DNA of 64,000 bases, taken from assembly GCA_030295235.1 (NCBI GenBank), contig AP026164.1, positions 2,356,001 through 2,420,000 of the forward strand, written 5' to 3'. Below, in pieces: positions 20,885 through 31,875 of the stretch. Within the stretch, counting starts at the first letter, position 1; each line of letters opens with the position of its first letter. The position numbers and the translations under genes were made by a program. The notes under the pieces were generated by a model. That model was not told the origin of the DNA, ran no database searches, and saw only the letters and a program-made list of their open reading frames with translations. This DNA comes from Fistulifera solaris (lineage: Eukaryota > Bacillariophyta > Bacillariophyceae > Naviculales > Stauroneidaceae).

Positions 20885-22606
20885 TTATGACTTTGGTTTC
20901 GCCTTATTCTTTTGCTTCATGGCAAGTTCGGCTTTTTGTTTCGCTGCAAGCAAAGCAGCCAGCCTGTGGCGGATGCGAGTCACATCCCCTGCACCGAATA
21001 GGCCAAGAATCCCAACAACACATGAAACTTGGCCTCCTTGTCGTCGGCGGTTCGGCTCAAATCACAAACCAGAGGACGCGAGTGAGCGACTGGCTCGCTC
21101 TCCGAAACGTCCGAATCATCATCACCACCATCGGGTACCAAACTGAGTAAATTATCAAAGCCACACCACACTCGACTTTTGGCAAATAGTCGTTGACGAT
21201 CCAAAAAATCCAAATAGTGTTCGACATCCGCATGGGTCAAATGAACAAAATGACATTCATTCCAAGGTATGTTCACCTTGCCCGAAAGACGAAACGACCA
21301 GGACATCCATTCCGCATCCATCAAACACGCCATGGCAACAATGGCCAAAAAGTCTTCTGTGCGACTGAAATAATCCAACGATATTCCCGGCCACGGTGCC
21401 GTGCCCTCGAGTCCCAACAAACCCAACGATCGCGTCAAAATCACGGGTGGCAAATTCGCTTGCGCCACCAGGAATGTCAACATGGTAGGAATCGCCGGCA
21501 CCGAATGAAAAATGACTTCTTGATGCGTCTCCGACCAATTGTCAAGGGTTTTCATTTGACACGCCGCCGCTAACCAAGTCGCCAAATCTTCCAACGTCCG
21601 CGGCCGTGGCGCACACGAAACGGAAAAGAAGGATGACAAGAAGGCTACTTTTCTTTGCAAGTGCGGCGGCAACCAATCCCATGCCCTCAAGAATGGACTC
21701 TGCGCCATCCACTGACACGCTTGAAAACTGGTAATACCCCGTTTGGAGCAAGCCAACCACAAAATCGCCATTATCAAATCCATCGATGGTTCGATGCGCA
21801 AGGCCGCTCGTTTGTAATCGGATCGTTCCCCCAAGGACGCAATCAATCGCTCCATGGTGACTTTCTTTTGGTCGATTTGGTATTCGGGGGTAGTGGACGT
21901 TTTCGAGTCGTCGCTTGGGTGGCTGTTGGGTTGGGAACTGTCGCGGCTTGAGCGTTTGTTTGCTGATCCTTAGTGTCACTTTTGTCGTTCGATTCGTCAT
22001 CGTCTTCTTGTTTGATACTAGTTGTTGCCCTATGCTTTCGTTCCTCGGCCAACTGCTCCTCGACTTTGCGTTTCGACCAGTACGCGAGATTGGCCATGAC
22101 CAACCCTCGTGTCGACGATGGTAAAAACAAATCACGAAAGGAAAATCGCCACACGGGGAATTTTTCGCCCAATATTTGGGCCCCTTTTTTCCACGCACAC
22201 AAATAGCGCAACCACAACTGTTGGACCCGTTGTAAATAATCGTGGCGATCTCGGACGGTGTGCATTTGCAGAACTTGCAAAGCAAACAATCGAGCGGCTT
22301 CCATCAATACATAACTCATGGCTTCCAAACATACTTCTAAATTAGGCAAGGGCTGCGATTGATCCAATTCTTCCAATGGTCGTTTTTTTGTAAGTTGCTG
22401 ACGGCTACCACTACCACCATAACTCGGCCGCATCGCTTTCAAGGCCATTCCACGACGGGCCGCCAAGACGTGAATGTCATCTTCATCGACTTCCTGTGTT
22501 AGATTCCTTTGAGATTGGGTAAAACACGACGTACACACGTCTTGTCCGCTGGTCGGATCGTGATACGCATCGGTACTTCCACAATGTTCGCATTGAAAGA
22601 TGACAT
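20885..22606 (-). CDS. RNA polymerase I factor of the Rrn7/TAF1B type
   Basis: About 574 residues. The N-terminus is a zinc ribbon (FQCEHCG...CTSCF at residues 5-30), as in TFIIB-like factors. Two helical regions follow (about 60-150 and 250-450) with the spacing of cyclin folds (LEVCLEAMSYVLMEAARLFAL; IEPSMDLIMAILWLACSKRG), separated by a charged linker, and ending in a Lys-rich tail (KQKNKAKPKS). Zinc ribbon plus divergent cyclin folds is the plan of Rrn7/TAF1B, the Pol I factor that recruits polymerase to the rDNA promoter; assignment rests on this layout, not on strong motif identity. Three one-base losses (about 22591-22597, 21862-21864, 21011-21013) break the frame; restored the ORF is 575 codons. 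The upstream frame is open, so the start could lie at 22765 or 22825. Confidence 0.7.
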
Positions 22607-23256
22607 GATGTTGTTGACGGAATGGACCAGGTGCGATGCTAATGATGATGATTCGCGGCCAACTTTGACAACAGCGTCATCACCATCATTATCATCATCA
22701 TTATTATCGTCGTCTTCTTCTTCTTCCCACCAGTTGAATGAGGAAGACATACGACTACTATGTTTAGAAAGAGAAACGAAAGTACTTTGAAGTGAATTGG
22801 AGCTTGCGTTATTGTCATTCCTCAAGTATCACAAAGAAAAATACGTAGTAATTTTTTTTTGTTTTTTTTTGTGATGGTTGTCGCAATTTGATTTTCTGCG
22901 CGGATCGGTCATGACGACTGACTCAGGACTCCATTGCAGTCCTGGCGAAAAACGGACAACACTTTAGGCTATATATATACAAGAAGTGGACTGATACTTT
23001 GCCAGCGCGAAAACGTCTTCTTCGATCATTTCACACAAAATGCCATAGTAGTACTTTTGTGCAGGGTGCCACTTCGTTCGTAAAATATTACAGTACCTGG
23101 TACGGAGTATTCCGTAAAAACACAAACCGAACGAAAACGGTGGCAGATGGCATTACCAGTATTATTATTATTATCGTTGTTGCATTATTTATTTATTTTT
23201 TAGAAACGAACAAAAGAAAAGAGCTGTCTGTGGGTAGAAGGAGACGAACGATCATC

Positions 23257-23306
<50 letters not shown>

Positions 23307-23358
23307 TCGGCTCTTCCGCGACTACTCTCAATAGTATATACTTTCTCCTCACAATAAT
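22607..23358. other. Divergent intergenic region with AG microsatellite
   Basis: No clear gene apart from a possible N-terminal extension of the Pol I factor. TACCTGGTA and TACGGAGTA overlap at 23094-23109. An ATT repeat is at about 23158-23173. Confidence 0.5.
23261..23302 (+). repeat. (AG)n microsatellite
   Basis: About 21 AG units, 57 bp before the next start codon. Confidence 0.9.
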
Positions 23359-24002
23359 ATGCCCACCGACGACGATGACGACGAAAATGACGGGTGGCCT
23401 CGCAAACCACCCTGCAACATCTCTTTTTTCTGTCCTTGTTGGGGAACATCAATCGATAATAATAACAAATCACGACATGTTCGATTTGCGGAACCAATAA
23501 CCATGTCAGAGGAGGATGATGATGATGATTCTTGTGGTAAGGCGAATCTTCATATTCTTGGATGTAATTTTCTTTTTGTATCTCATCGTCTAAAATTCTA
23601 TCGTATTCTACTCTACTACATGCAGATAAGATGATTCCATCAATCTACGACGACGACGACGACGACGAAGCAGAATTTTTGTTTCAAGAATCTTATCAAA
23701 CGAATGCTGAACTATTCGCGTCGTTAGAACATGATTATTCCATGTTGGATCGAATTCTAGGTCCATTTCGTGCAAAGTCCCAAAAACAAATTATTGTTTT
23801 GGAAGAAATCATTCGGTTGTTTTTGTTTGTGATCTTATTGCGGTGGAAAGAAGAACCCGAGCGTCTCTCCGCACTGCAACAATCGAACGAGACGACCAAG
23901 ACTACAAAAACAAGGATCCTGTCAACCATACGACAACTCCAACAAATTCTACTCTGTAGCAGTATTATTTCCTTTTTAATATTCAATTTTTGTATCTTAT
24001 AA
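23359..24002 (+). CDS. Small acidic protein with C-terminal membrane segments
   Basis: 184 residues in two exons (23359-23536, 23626-24002; intron GTAAGG...TGCAG, 89 nt), unbroken. The N-terminal half has two Asp-rich runs ([17 protein letters not shown]) around a Cys-containing stretch (FFCPCWG). Near residue 115 is IIRLFLFVILLRW, and the C-terminus is a hydrophobic tail (SSIISFLIFNFCIL), so it may be membrane-anchored by its end. I do not recognise a family. Coding status rests on the spliced frame and the clean intron only. Confidence 0.55.
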
Positions 24003-24103
24003 TACTGGTTTTAGCGTCCTGAAGGATAACATTTTTGTTGGCACTCTTGTATCTCATCATGTTCTTGGCTCATAAATAGACGACTGCATGCACTTCAACG
24101 TGA

Positions 24104-25770
24104 CTACATGCGCCCCGAAAAATGGGCCATGTCGTGCGTCGTCGTTGTTGTTGTCGTCGGAACATCTTCCACTGCCGGCCAACGTGTCGTGACTTTGATG
24201 CGATTCGAAAAAAATTCCATACCACCATCACCGGTAATATCCATATCTCCGTATTTACTCAAGGTTCCGTACAAACCACCGAAACTAAAAGGTTCCCGAG
24301 GAACGGGAATGCCAATGTTGCATCTGTCAGAAACATGAAAGGATGAGTGAGATGACGACGACGATGACAACAACAACAACAACACACACGACCATTCATT
24401 CATTTTTTTACATACCCCAACATGGATGCCCGGAACCGTTCCAAAAACCATTCGGCATGACCTCCATTGGCCGTGTAAACACAGGCCGCATTCCCAAAGG
24501 GATTGGCATTTTCAATCCGAATCGCTTCCTCCCACGACGCACACTTGTACACCGACAAACATGGACCAAAGACTTCTTCCTTCATCATGGCATCGTTGCA
24601 CGATTGATGCAACACTATAGTGGGCCCAATCCATTGTCCACCACCTGGTTGATTCCAAGTACGACCATCCAACAAAAGAGTCGCTCCACATTGTTCGGTA
24701 GCTTCCTGAATGTACTTTTGAATCTTTTGATAGGAGCGTTGATCAATAACGGGTCCCATCTGTCCCGGATCAGTTCCTGGTTGAATGGCCGCCGCTTTCT
24801 TTACAATCAAATCCAACAAGTCCTGACTCTTGTTTTCGCCAATCAACAACAAGACGGATGCCGCCATACACCGTTGTCCGGCACATCCGGCAAAGGAGAC
24901 GACGATATCGGTCGCGGTCGATTCGAGGTGACACGTATCCGTCAAGGCCACCAAATGATTTTTAGCACCACCCAAGGCGGTACAGCGTTTGTGCAGGGCC
25001 CGACATTTCGATGCAACGGTCTTGGCAATGGGACTCGATCCCACAAACGTTACGGCTTGTACCATGGGATGTTGAATAAGAGATTGAATGACTTCGGGTT
25101 TGTTCGTCTGCAACATGGTCACGACACCGGGCGGAACGCCGGCTTGTTGCAACAATTCCGTGACCCGGTGCATCGTCATGGGAACTTTTTCCGATGGTTT
25201 CAAAATAAACGTATTGCCCATAACCAAGGCAATTGGTAAGGTCCAACACGGAACCATGAAGGGAAAATTGAATGGCACAATACTAACGACGACCCCGAGG
25301 GGTTTTCGACGATCGTGACAAACGACATGGCCACTGCTGACGGGCAATACTCGACCCGCTGCCAATTGCGGTAAACTGCAAGCATATTCGACCGTTTCAT
25401 TCCCTTTGGCGACGTCTGCTAATGCTTCCGTAATATTTTTACCATTTTCTTGTACAATCAGTTGCGCCAATTCTTGGGCGTGTTGACGCACGAGAGAATG
25501 GAATTGCATCAGAATGGCGGCCCGGGCTTTGATCGTCAAGGCACTCCACGCGGAAAAGGCCGCTTGTGCGGATGCGACCGCTGTTTCGACATCCGTGTTA
25601 TTGGAGACGGCGACATGCGCAATTGTAGCGCCATTCGTAGGATTGAGGACCGGAATGTATTCGTTCGAATGGGGTTTCACAAAGACGCCGTTGATGTAAT
25701 TGTCAATAGTGATCGGAACAATCTCTTCGTGTTCTTCCGTTACTTTCATCTTTTTGGGATTTGGAGTCAT
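24104..25770 (-). CDS. ALDH6A1: Methylmalonate-semialdehyde dehydrogenase (CoA-acylating)
   Basis: 524 residues, ALDH superfamily. Converts methylmalonate or malonate semialdehyde to propionyl- or acetyl-CoA with NAD+ and CoA, in valine, thymine and beta-alanine breakdown. Landmarks: VPFNFPFMVPCW (cofactor-binding start), ILKPSEKVPM, VTFVGSSPIA, the catalytic Cys in AGQRCMA, EEVFGPCL, NPFGNAA, and the family end block IGIPVPREPFSFGG. Exons 24416-25770 and 24104-24323; the 92-nt intron interrupts the ML-G-CN codons just before the last block. Frame unbroken. No obvious mitochondrial presequence (acidic start), although the pathway is mitochondrial. A Thr run near the end comes from a CAA-type repeat. 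Confidence 0.95.
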
Positions 25771-26434
25771 CTCTTGAGTGTTGTTTGTGTAAGATCGATA
25801 TGTATGTATATATAATGTAGTGGAATGGAATGGAATGGAATGGAATGGAGGATCGGATGATGATGATTATGATTCTCAGGAAGCTTTCTTGTGTGTCGTG
25901 TGTCATCGTCGTCTTTTATTGAGGTGTCGAAATTTCGAAAAACGTCGAGACAAAAACGGAATCTCACCTCGATGACGTCATTCTCGTCTGGCCGTGTCTC
26001 CCAAGAATATCATCGAGTTCGGCGGAACGCGGAACACACCATTGTACTCAAACACTGTATACATAGAGCGTCGTGGTCCTATTGTCTAAGTCAATGCCAA
26101 GACAAGACATGTCACGGTATTTTCACACTAATGAAAAACCATCTTCCGTCTGGAATCCCATCCAAGGAAGAACATACAATAGACCATTCACACGACGACG
26201 ACACGACGATGGTATGGTGTCTCTTTTATTAATTACAAAAGTTTTCCTTCTGCAATTGCGGCAAGCACGGCTGGAACGGGGATAAATAAATAACGATTTG
26301 TTATTCCGTATTCAATCCATTTCTATTAATCTCTTCCTTGTAACCTACAATCTAACGCGCGTTCGAGAGAGAGAGAGGAAAAAAAACAAACAAACACCCG
26401 ATTGGAATACAGTTTTTGACGCAACAAACACACA
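25771..26434. other. Divergent intergenic region with TGGAA repeat
   Basis: No supported gene. Six units of TGGAA lie at 25821-25849, with an alternating T/A stretch just before them. Confidence 0.55.
25821..25849 (+). repeat. (TGGAA)n pentanucleotide repeat
   Basis: Nearly perfect TGGAA units, 51 bp upstream of the methylmalonate-semialdehyde dehydrogenase start codon. Confidence 0.9.
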
Positions 26435-27299
26435 ATGAATCATCATCAACATCAACAACATCATTATCGCCGTCGTTTCGAAGATGTCAAACACGCCTTT
26501 CAACACACCGTTCGTTCTGCCATACAAGAGTTGCAAGAGCAACACGGGTTTTCGCACGAACATGCCGTACAAGCAGTGTTGCACGAATTAGTGCAAGGCA
26601 TTCGTATTGAAGATGAAATGGTACGTATCGAAGTACAACAACTCCGAGTATTCATGATGGACTTAGTACTATTGTGAAGGAACTTGTGTGTAAATACTCA
26701 TTATCTTTCATTCTGTTTGTCTTTCGCCACAGGTCTTTCCAGTCATGAAACAGCACGGTTTGTGTTGGGAAGATGCATTGCGGGCACTGGCGGTGTCCCG
26801 CGCGGTCGAGCAATTGACGCAAGAAACGCACTGTACCGTGACAGCCGTACAGCAATTGACGCAACGATTGCAAGCGGCCGAGCTTTGGAAACACCGGGGT
26901 AGTCGTGTACAAATTACGTCCTCACGCGATGTGCCGCGGAAGACGAGCCAGTCAGTGTCATGTTTACAACTCAATACCTTGTCTTCGAGTCAAGAAATTG
27001 TTACACGCACCAGTGACATGCTCATGAAACACCGAGACAAGCAACAACTACCACCCATCGTCGAAAGCACATCGTCGTTGCCCATTCCGGCCGAAATTAC
27101 TGCCGATTTTGATATTACTACTACTTCTACTACTTCTACTCATAATAACAACAACAATATTGAAGAGATCAAGACGAAAAGCAGTGCGGCCAAGACAGTA
27201 GCACGCAAACCCACCACCAAGCCGGAGTCGAATCGGAAGCGTGCCGCGAAACGGAGTCGGGAACACGAAGAGGAATGCAGTGCCAAACGATCTTGCTAA
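26435..27299 (+). CDS. Unknown basic protein with two related helical motifs
   Basis: 250 residues in two exons (26435-26620, 26733-27299; 112-nt intron), unbroken. Residues 37-55 (EQHGFSHEHAVQAVLHEL) and 68-88 (KQHGLCWEDALRALAVSRAV) look like two copies of one helical motif, reminiscent of UBA-like three-helix bundles but too divergent to assign. The C-terminus is Lys/Arg-rich (NRKRAAKRSREHEE) and looks like a nuclear localisation signal. The middle is low complexity (Thr, Asn). Likely a nuclear protein; function not recognised. It is convergent with the membrane ALDH, stops 66 bp apart. Confidence 0.7.
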
Positions 27300-27365
27300 A
27301 GTATGTAGTAGTAGAAGTAGTAGAATCGAATAAGATTAATAGCATAGTAGAGGGTTCATTCTCAT

Positions 27366-29331
27366 TTAGGAGCCGTACTTGATCAAGCCGAAAATAGATT
27401 TCAACTTGCCCATCCAACTTTCGTCATACATGAGTCCCACCAGCGCATTGGCAAAGCCAATCCCCTTCTCCTTGTCAATGGGGTAACTCAAAGGCGGTGG
27501 AATGGAAGTACGGATCAAGGACGGGAAACGATCCACCAAAATCGAACGCTCCAAACACAAGGCTTGCAAGCCTTCCGGACCCGCGAATCGCCCAAATCCC
27601 GAATCCTTGACACCACCAAAGGGCAAGGCTTGGACCAAATAGTTCGATCCAAAGTCATTGACACAAAACATACCGGTCCGAAATTGGCGGCCCATGGCGA
27701 GTCCCCGCGATTGGTCGCCACAAAAGACACTGGATCCCAAGCCAAAGTCACATTGATTCACCAAATCAATGCAATTGCAATCGTCGTCCTTCGGGACTTT
27801 GATGACCGTCATGATGGGACCAAAGGCTTCTTCTCGAAACAAACGCATGTCGGGTGTTACGTCGGCCACAATGGTGGGCTCGTAAAATTGTAATCCCGCC
27901 GTATTACGTTTCCCGCCACAAATCACACGCGCCCCTTTCGCCACGGCATCATCGACCAAGGCTTGGATAATGTCCAATTGCTCTTCTGTCACCATGGATC
28001 CGCAATCGACGGCACCACTGTTGGAAGGACACGTCGCCAACGGCACACCTTGACGCAATTGCTTGACCATGGGGGCAATGCCTTGCAAGAATTCCTCATA
28101 GATGGATTCGTATACCAACACGCGTTCAATTCCGACACAATTTTGACCACAATTCTGATAACAGCCCCGCATCACCCACGGATACACATCATTCAATTGG
28201 ACATCATCTACTATCACCATGGCATCTTTGCCACCCAATTCCAAAATGACGGGTTTCCAAAAAGTGTGACGCCGTTTCCATGACTTTGCGTCCAATGCCC
28301 GGCGAACCGGTAAAAATGACCTTATCGACCAAGGGATCCGAACACAGGGCGGCCCCGGCTTGGGCAAATCCGGTAATGGTTTGACACACATCGGGATTGT
28401 GACCATTCACTTCCAAGGCGCGCCGAACGATACGGGTAAAGTATTGCGAACTCCACGACGTATGTTCCGAGACTTTGCCCACGACCGCATTGCCCGCAAA
28501 GAGACCCGAGAGAATGTGATTGACGAAATTGTGGAAACTGAAGAACGAGAACGAAGAGAAGACGTTTGTTCAGGTCAGTTGATAGTACAGGACACAGAAA
28601 CAGGAGCACACCTCCAAGACTTACGGATAATTCCACGGCGCAATGGGTGCAATGACACCGAGTGGTACATATTCAACAAAGGCGACTTTGTGCATCATGA
28701 GAGGCCCCGTTGGACGATACGAAGGTTGCAACCACAATTCGCCCCACGCGTTTAAAGTCCGAATTTTTTCCGTTGTCGTGAGAATCTCACCCAAACAGGC
28801 ATCGACTAGGGGTTTTCCGGAATCTCGAGAAGAAACCCGACAAATATCGTGCACATGATGCACAATGTAACGCTGCAACGTCCGCAAGACGCGACGGCGT
28901 TCGGCAAAGGTCGTTTTGGACCATTCCTTTTGTGCCGCGGCGGCTTTAACGCAAGCTTCATGGACATCTTGGGCATTCATGGCTTTGACTTGTCCCAAAT
29001 ATTGACCTGTCGATGGATCAAAGCATTGAATGAATCCAGGATGTTGCGGATCGTGCAACGATCTCTTGTTCTCGGTAGAACGAGGAGGAGGAGGAGAAGA
29101 AGAAACACCATCATCGCGGGTTTCGGCGTCCGTCATTTCGACATTCATCATAGGAACGGGTCGCAAAAATTCGAGCATGATTTTCAGGTGATACCAGACA
29201 TTCCAACTTTGCAATTGACGAAGGATCAGGAAGACAAGGAGACTACCAAGCAACCAAGTGAATGTTGTCGAAGACTCCACTATGGATGCAACAGCGGGAC
29301 ATTCTCCGTCTTTCCTATCCGTCATGTTCAC
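27366..29331 (-). CDS. Membrane-anchored aldehyde dehydrogenase (Msc7-like)
   Basis: About 625 residues. N-terminal membrane segment (FTWLLGSLLVFLILRQL, residues 24-40), then a full ALDH domain: VIAPIAPWNYPFHNF, KVIFTGSPGIGRKV, ILELGGKDAMVIVDD, the catalytic region YQNCGQNCVGIERV, EEAFGPIMTVIKV, FGLGSSVF and LPFGGVKDSGFGRF. The CGQNC active-site form is that of the yeast Msc7 subgroup. It oxidises aldehydes with NAD(P)+; substrate unknown, perhaps long-chain because of the anchor (inference). Exons 28625-29331 and 27366-28537; the 87-nt intron splits the Pro codon of NYPF. The T-run equivalent at 28259-28263 is one base too long; corrected the ORF is 626 codons. Confidence 0.92.
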
Positions 29332-29435
29332 TTGATAACAAACTATAATAGTTACGAAAATAGCCTGTTAGGTACGCTCAATGAGGCACTTGAGATGATA
29401 TGCAACACTTGCGCGATCGGTTGTGTTGCCTTTAT

Positions 29436-31179
29436 TTATTTTATCATTAATGGCTCCTCCGTCATTGTTTTGGCTGTCGCACCGTTTCCGAAATAAGAAC
29501 GGTAAGGGGCTATACAAGTATCGTTCACCATTGCTTTTTTTAACACATTCTTTTCAATTAATTTTAACAACAAGCGTATAATCACGGAGTACTGGATCGT
29601 GTTTTTCGTTTCCCACTGCGCAACGCCCTCTTGGACGACAGAATGGGAACGGACAATGTTTTCTTCTTCAGCGGGTGTTGTCTTGGCTTTTACGGGAGTT
29701 GTCTTGGAAGATGGCTTGGTCTTCTTGGTAGTAGGACTGTTCTTCTTTTTTATTTCCTTGACATCACTCAAGTTGAACAAGTTTGAAACATTTTCCCAAA
29801 ATCCTGTTCGTCCTCCTTTCTCCGCGGGTGCTTCCTTTACCATAATATCACTGGACTGGGCCTGCGGATTCACTATGAGTATGTTTGTGGCAAAATGGTG
29901 AGTCGATGTTTCATCGACGTCAGCATTGCTTTCAAAACTCACCATCGACTGCGGCTTTCTTTTGATCATAGGCTTCCTTTTCCACCTTGTAGACAGCATG
30001 TTCCTGTTGGGCGATTTCCTCATACGGTTGTTTGTCGTGTGGTGTCATGGTTGCCCATCGTTCTCCCAACAGACGCATGATTTCTTGGGGAGAAGCGGCG
30101 GGAAATTGCGCCTTGAGAGTTTGACGCACTTGCGCATCGGAATTGAAGACGAGAAAGGCCGTCTTGGGGCGTTTTGGTGCATTGGGGTCTTTCGGACGGC
30201 GGGGACTTTTTTCCAGTTTCTTGTCGTTCGTTTTCTGAAACATTGTGGAGACGAGCATTTTGAGTGGTGGATATTAACCGAGCACACAAGTTGAATACAG
30301 ATAACGAACTACATACCTCTACATGTTCCGCTTCATCTCCTTTCTTACTGGCTTGATATGCGGCCGACTCGATCTTGTACTGCTCCTTCAACGCTGTTTC
30401 TTTGTCCAAGTAAGGTTGTTTTTGCGCTTCCGTGTACACATTTTTCCACAAATGCGACACGAGAACCATAACTTCGGTGGAAGACATTTGGGGATTGGCT
30501 TGACTGAGTTCGGCACGTTTTTCGTTTTGAAACAACAGATAGGCCGATTTCGGTCGTTTGGGGGCATGAGGATCTCTTTTGGCTCTTTTGCGGCCCGTCG
30601 TCGAGACAGCTTCCGAGGAACGTTTCGAAGTTGGTGTCTTGTTAGCCACTTGGACTCCTCGGGGAGGTGTCCGTGCCGCCGTGGAAGGAGTCGTCGTTTT
30701 CGCCGACTTTTTCGTCGGTGATGCCGTCTTCTTGGTAGCGGTAATCCTTGCCGGGGAGAGTTTCGTCGATCCATTGAGATTCTTGGGAGGTAGAGCATAC
30801 AAATTGGCTTTCTCGGTCTTTTTTTGCCGGAGATTTCGTGGCTTTTGCTGGTGTGGCGGCTGTGATGTGTGTAGAATGATATTGTGTGAGTGTACTACAT
30901 GAGGACGCCGGCATTTCTGTCACACCTCAAACAGAATGACTTACGCTTTTCTACTTCAGTATTCACTTCTTCTTCTTCTTCTTCTTCTTCTTCTGCGACA
31001 GAACTCGTGAAATCCAGCCACCTTCCTAATTTAATGGTCTTGAGCAAAATCAGAACCGCGAGAAGACCAAAAATGATGGAAAAATAAAACCCCAAAATTG
31101 ACCACAACGCTGACTCCGATTTGGCGCTCGTCATGTCCAGTTCGGTCAATACTTGTTCCGTTCGAATGTCTTGTACCAT
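29436..31179 (-). CDS. Two-HMG-box protein with N-terminal membrane anchor
   Basis: About 501 residues in four exons: 30945-31179, 30317-30859, 29943-30234, 29436-29872. Introns are 70-85 nt, with clean GT-AG ends and phases that agree. Exon 1 encodes a membrane segment (SILGFYFSIIFGLLAVLILL, residues ~28-47) and a poly-Glu run. Exon 2 has a Lys/Pro/Thr-rich linker and HMG box 1 (DPHAPKRPKSAYLLFQNEKR...). Exon 3 has HMG box 2 (DPNAPKRPKTAFLVFNSDAQ...). The tail is Lys-rich. HMG boxes bend DNA. A membrane anchor on such a protein would place it at the nuclear envelope or ER (inference). The T-run at 30820-30826 is one base too long; corrected the ORF is 502 codons. Exon 1 could belong to a separate gene; the phase match argues against that. 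Confidence 0.78.
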
Positions 31180-31875
31180 TTTGATGAATACTTTGTATAT
31201 AGTACGGAGTAGTAAACGGCACGTTATTCAATGGATGATTGATGGTATGATTGGTAGACAAATAATATGCAACGGGCGAGGTGCGGTGCGGCGCTGGACA
31301 AACGAAAGTGACTGCTCCGCGCCCAACAGTGATCGCATTTGCAGCCGTTGAATTCCATGAAATCAATCAATTTTACTATTCAATGCCATGTGGCTGTAAA
31401 AATCCTACGTGGAAGGATGTAGCTCGTTCATCCGTTCAAAACTTCAAAATGGATGACAGGTTAACTAAAAACCTTGTTCTGGTACTCATTATAAGAGAGT
31501 CCGTAGAATATCGGAACTCGGAACGCTTGCCGAGTGTCTGATAACACTGTGACAAGGCGTGCTATTCCGTTTACCCGCCTCAATTTGTGTTTCGTACTAC
31601 GTATCTATTATGGAAGTAGAACCGCTACAAGTAGAACAATACTTAGCTCGAGATATTCGATCTTGGTTTGACCTTAGCTCATTATTTATTTGTTGTGTGG
31701 GCGCGTTGAGCGACGTTGATCACGACAAAGTGTGTTTTACGGAGTATTTATTATCAAACAAACTGGAAAGCTTCACAAAGAAAAGGAGACAGTGCAATAG
31801 ATCTGGTAGTGGAAAGGGATTCATTCAGTTCCATACGAACAGCTGTTGCGTCAATTGGGAGGCAAACAAATCAGA
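31180..31875. other. Divergent intergenic region HMG gene / WAPL
   Basis: No supported gene. Two TACGGAGTA motifs at 31203-31211 (24 bp before the HMG gene start) and 31738-31746. Confidence 0.5.

Noticed and set aside
22915-22950. AGGACTCCATTGCAGTCCT as a further copy of the palindromic repeat
   Set aside because: It is palindromic but lacks the CACGACTG...CAGTCA core and flanks.
24343-25239. 298-residue open frame opposite methylmalonate-semialdehyde dehydrogenase
   Set aside because: Shadow frame with His/Arg-rich composition typical of reversed coding sequence.
30895-31179. Exon 1 of the HMG gene as a separate small membrane protein
   Set aside because: Donor and acceptor phases match and the joined composition is continuous; kept as an alternative only.
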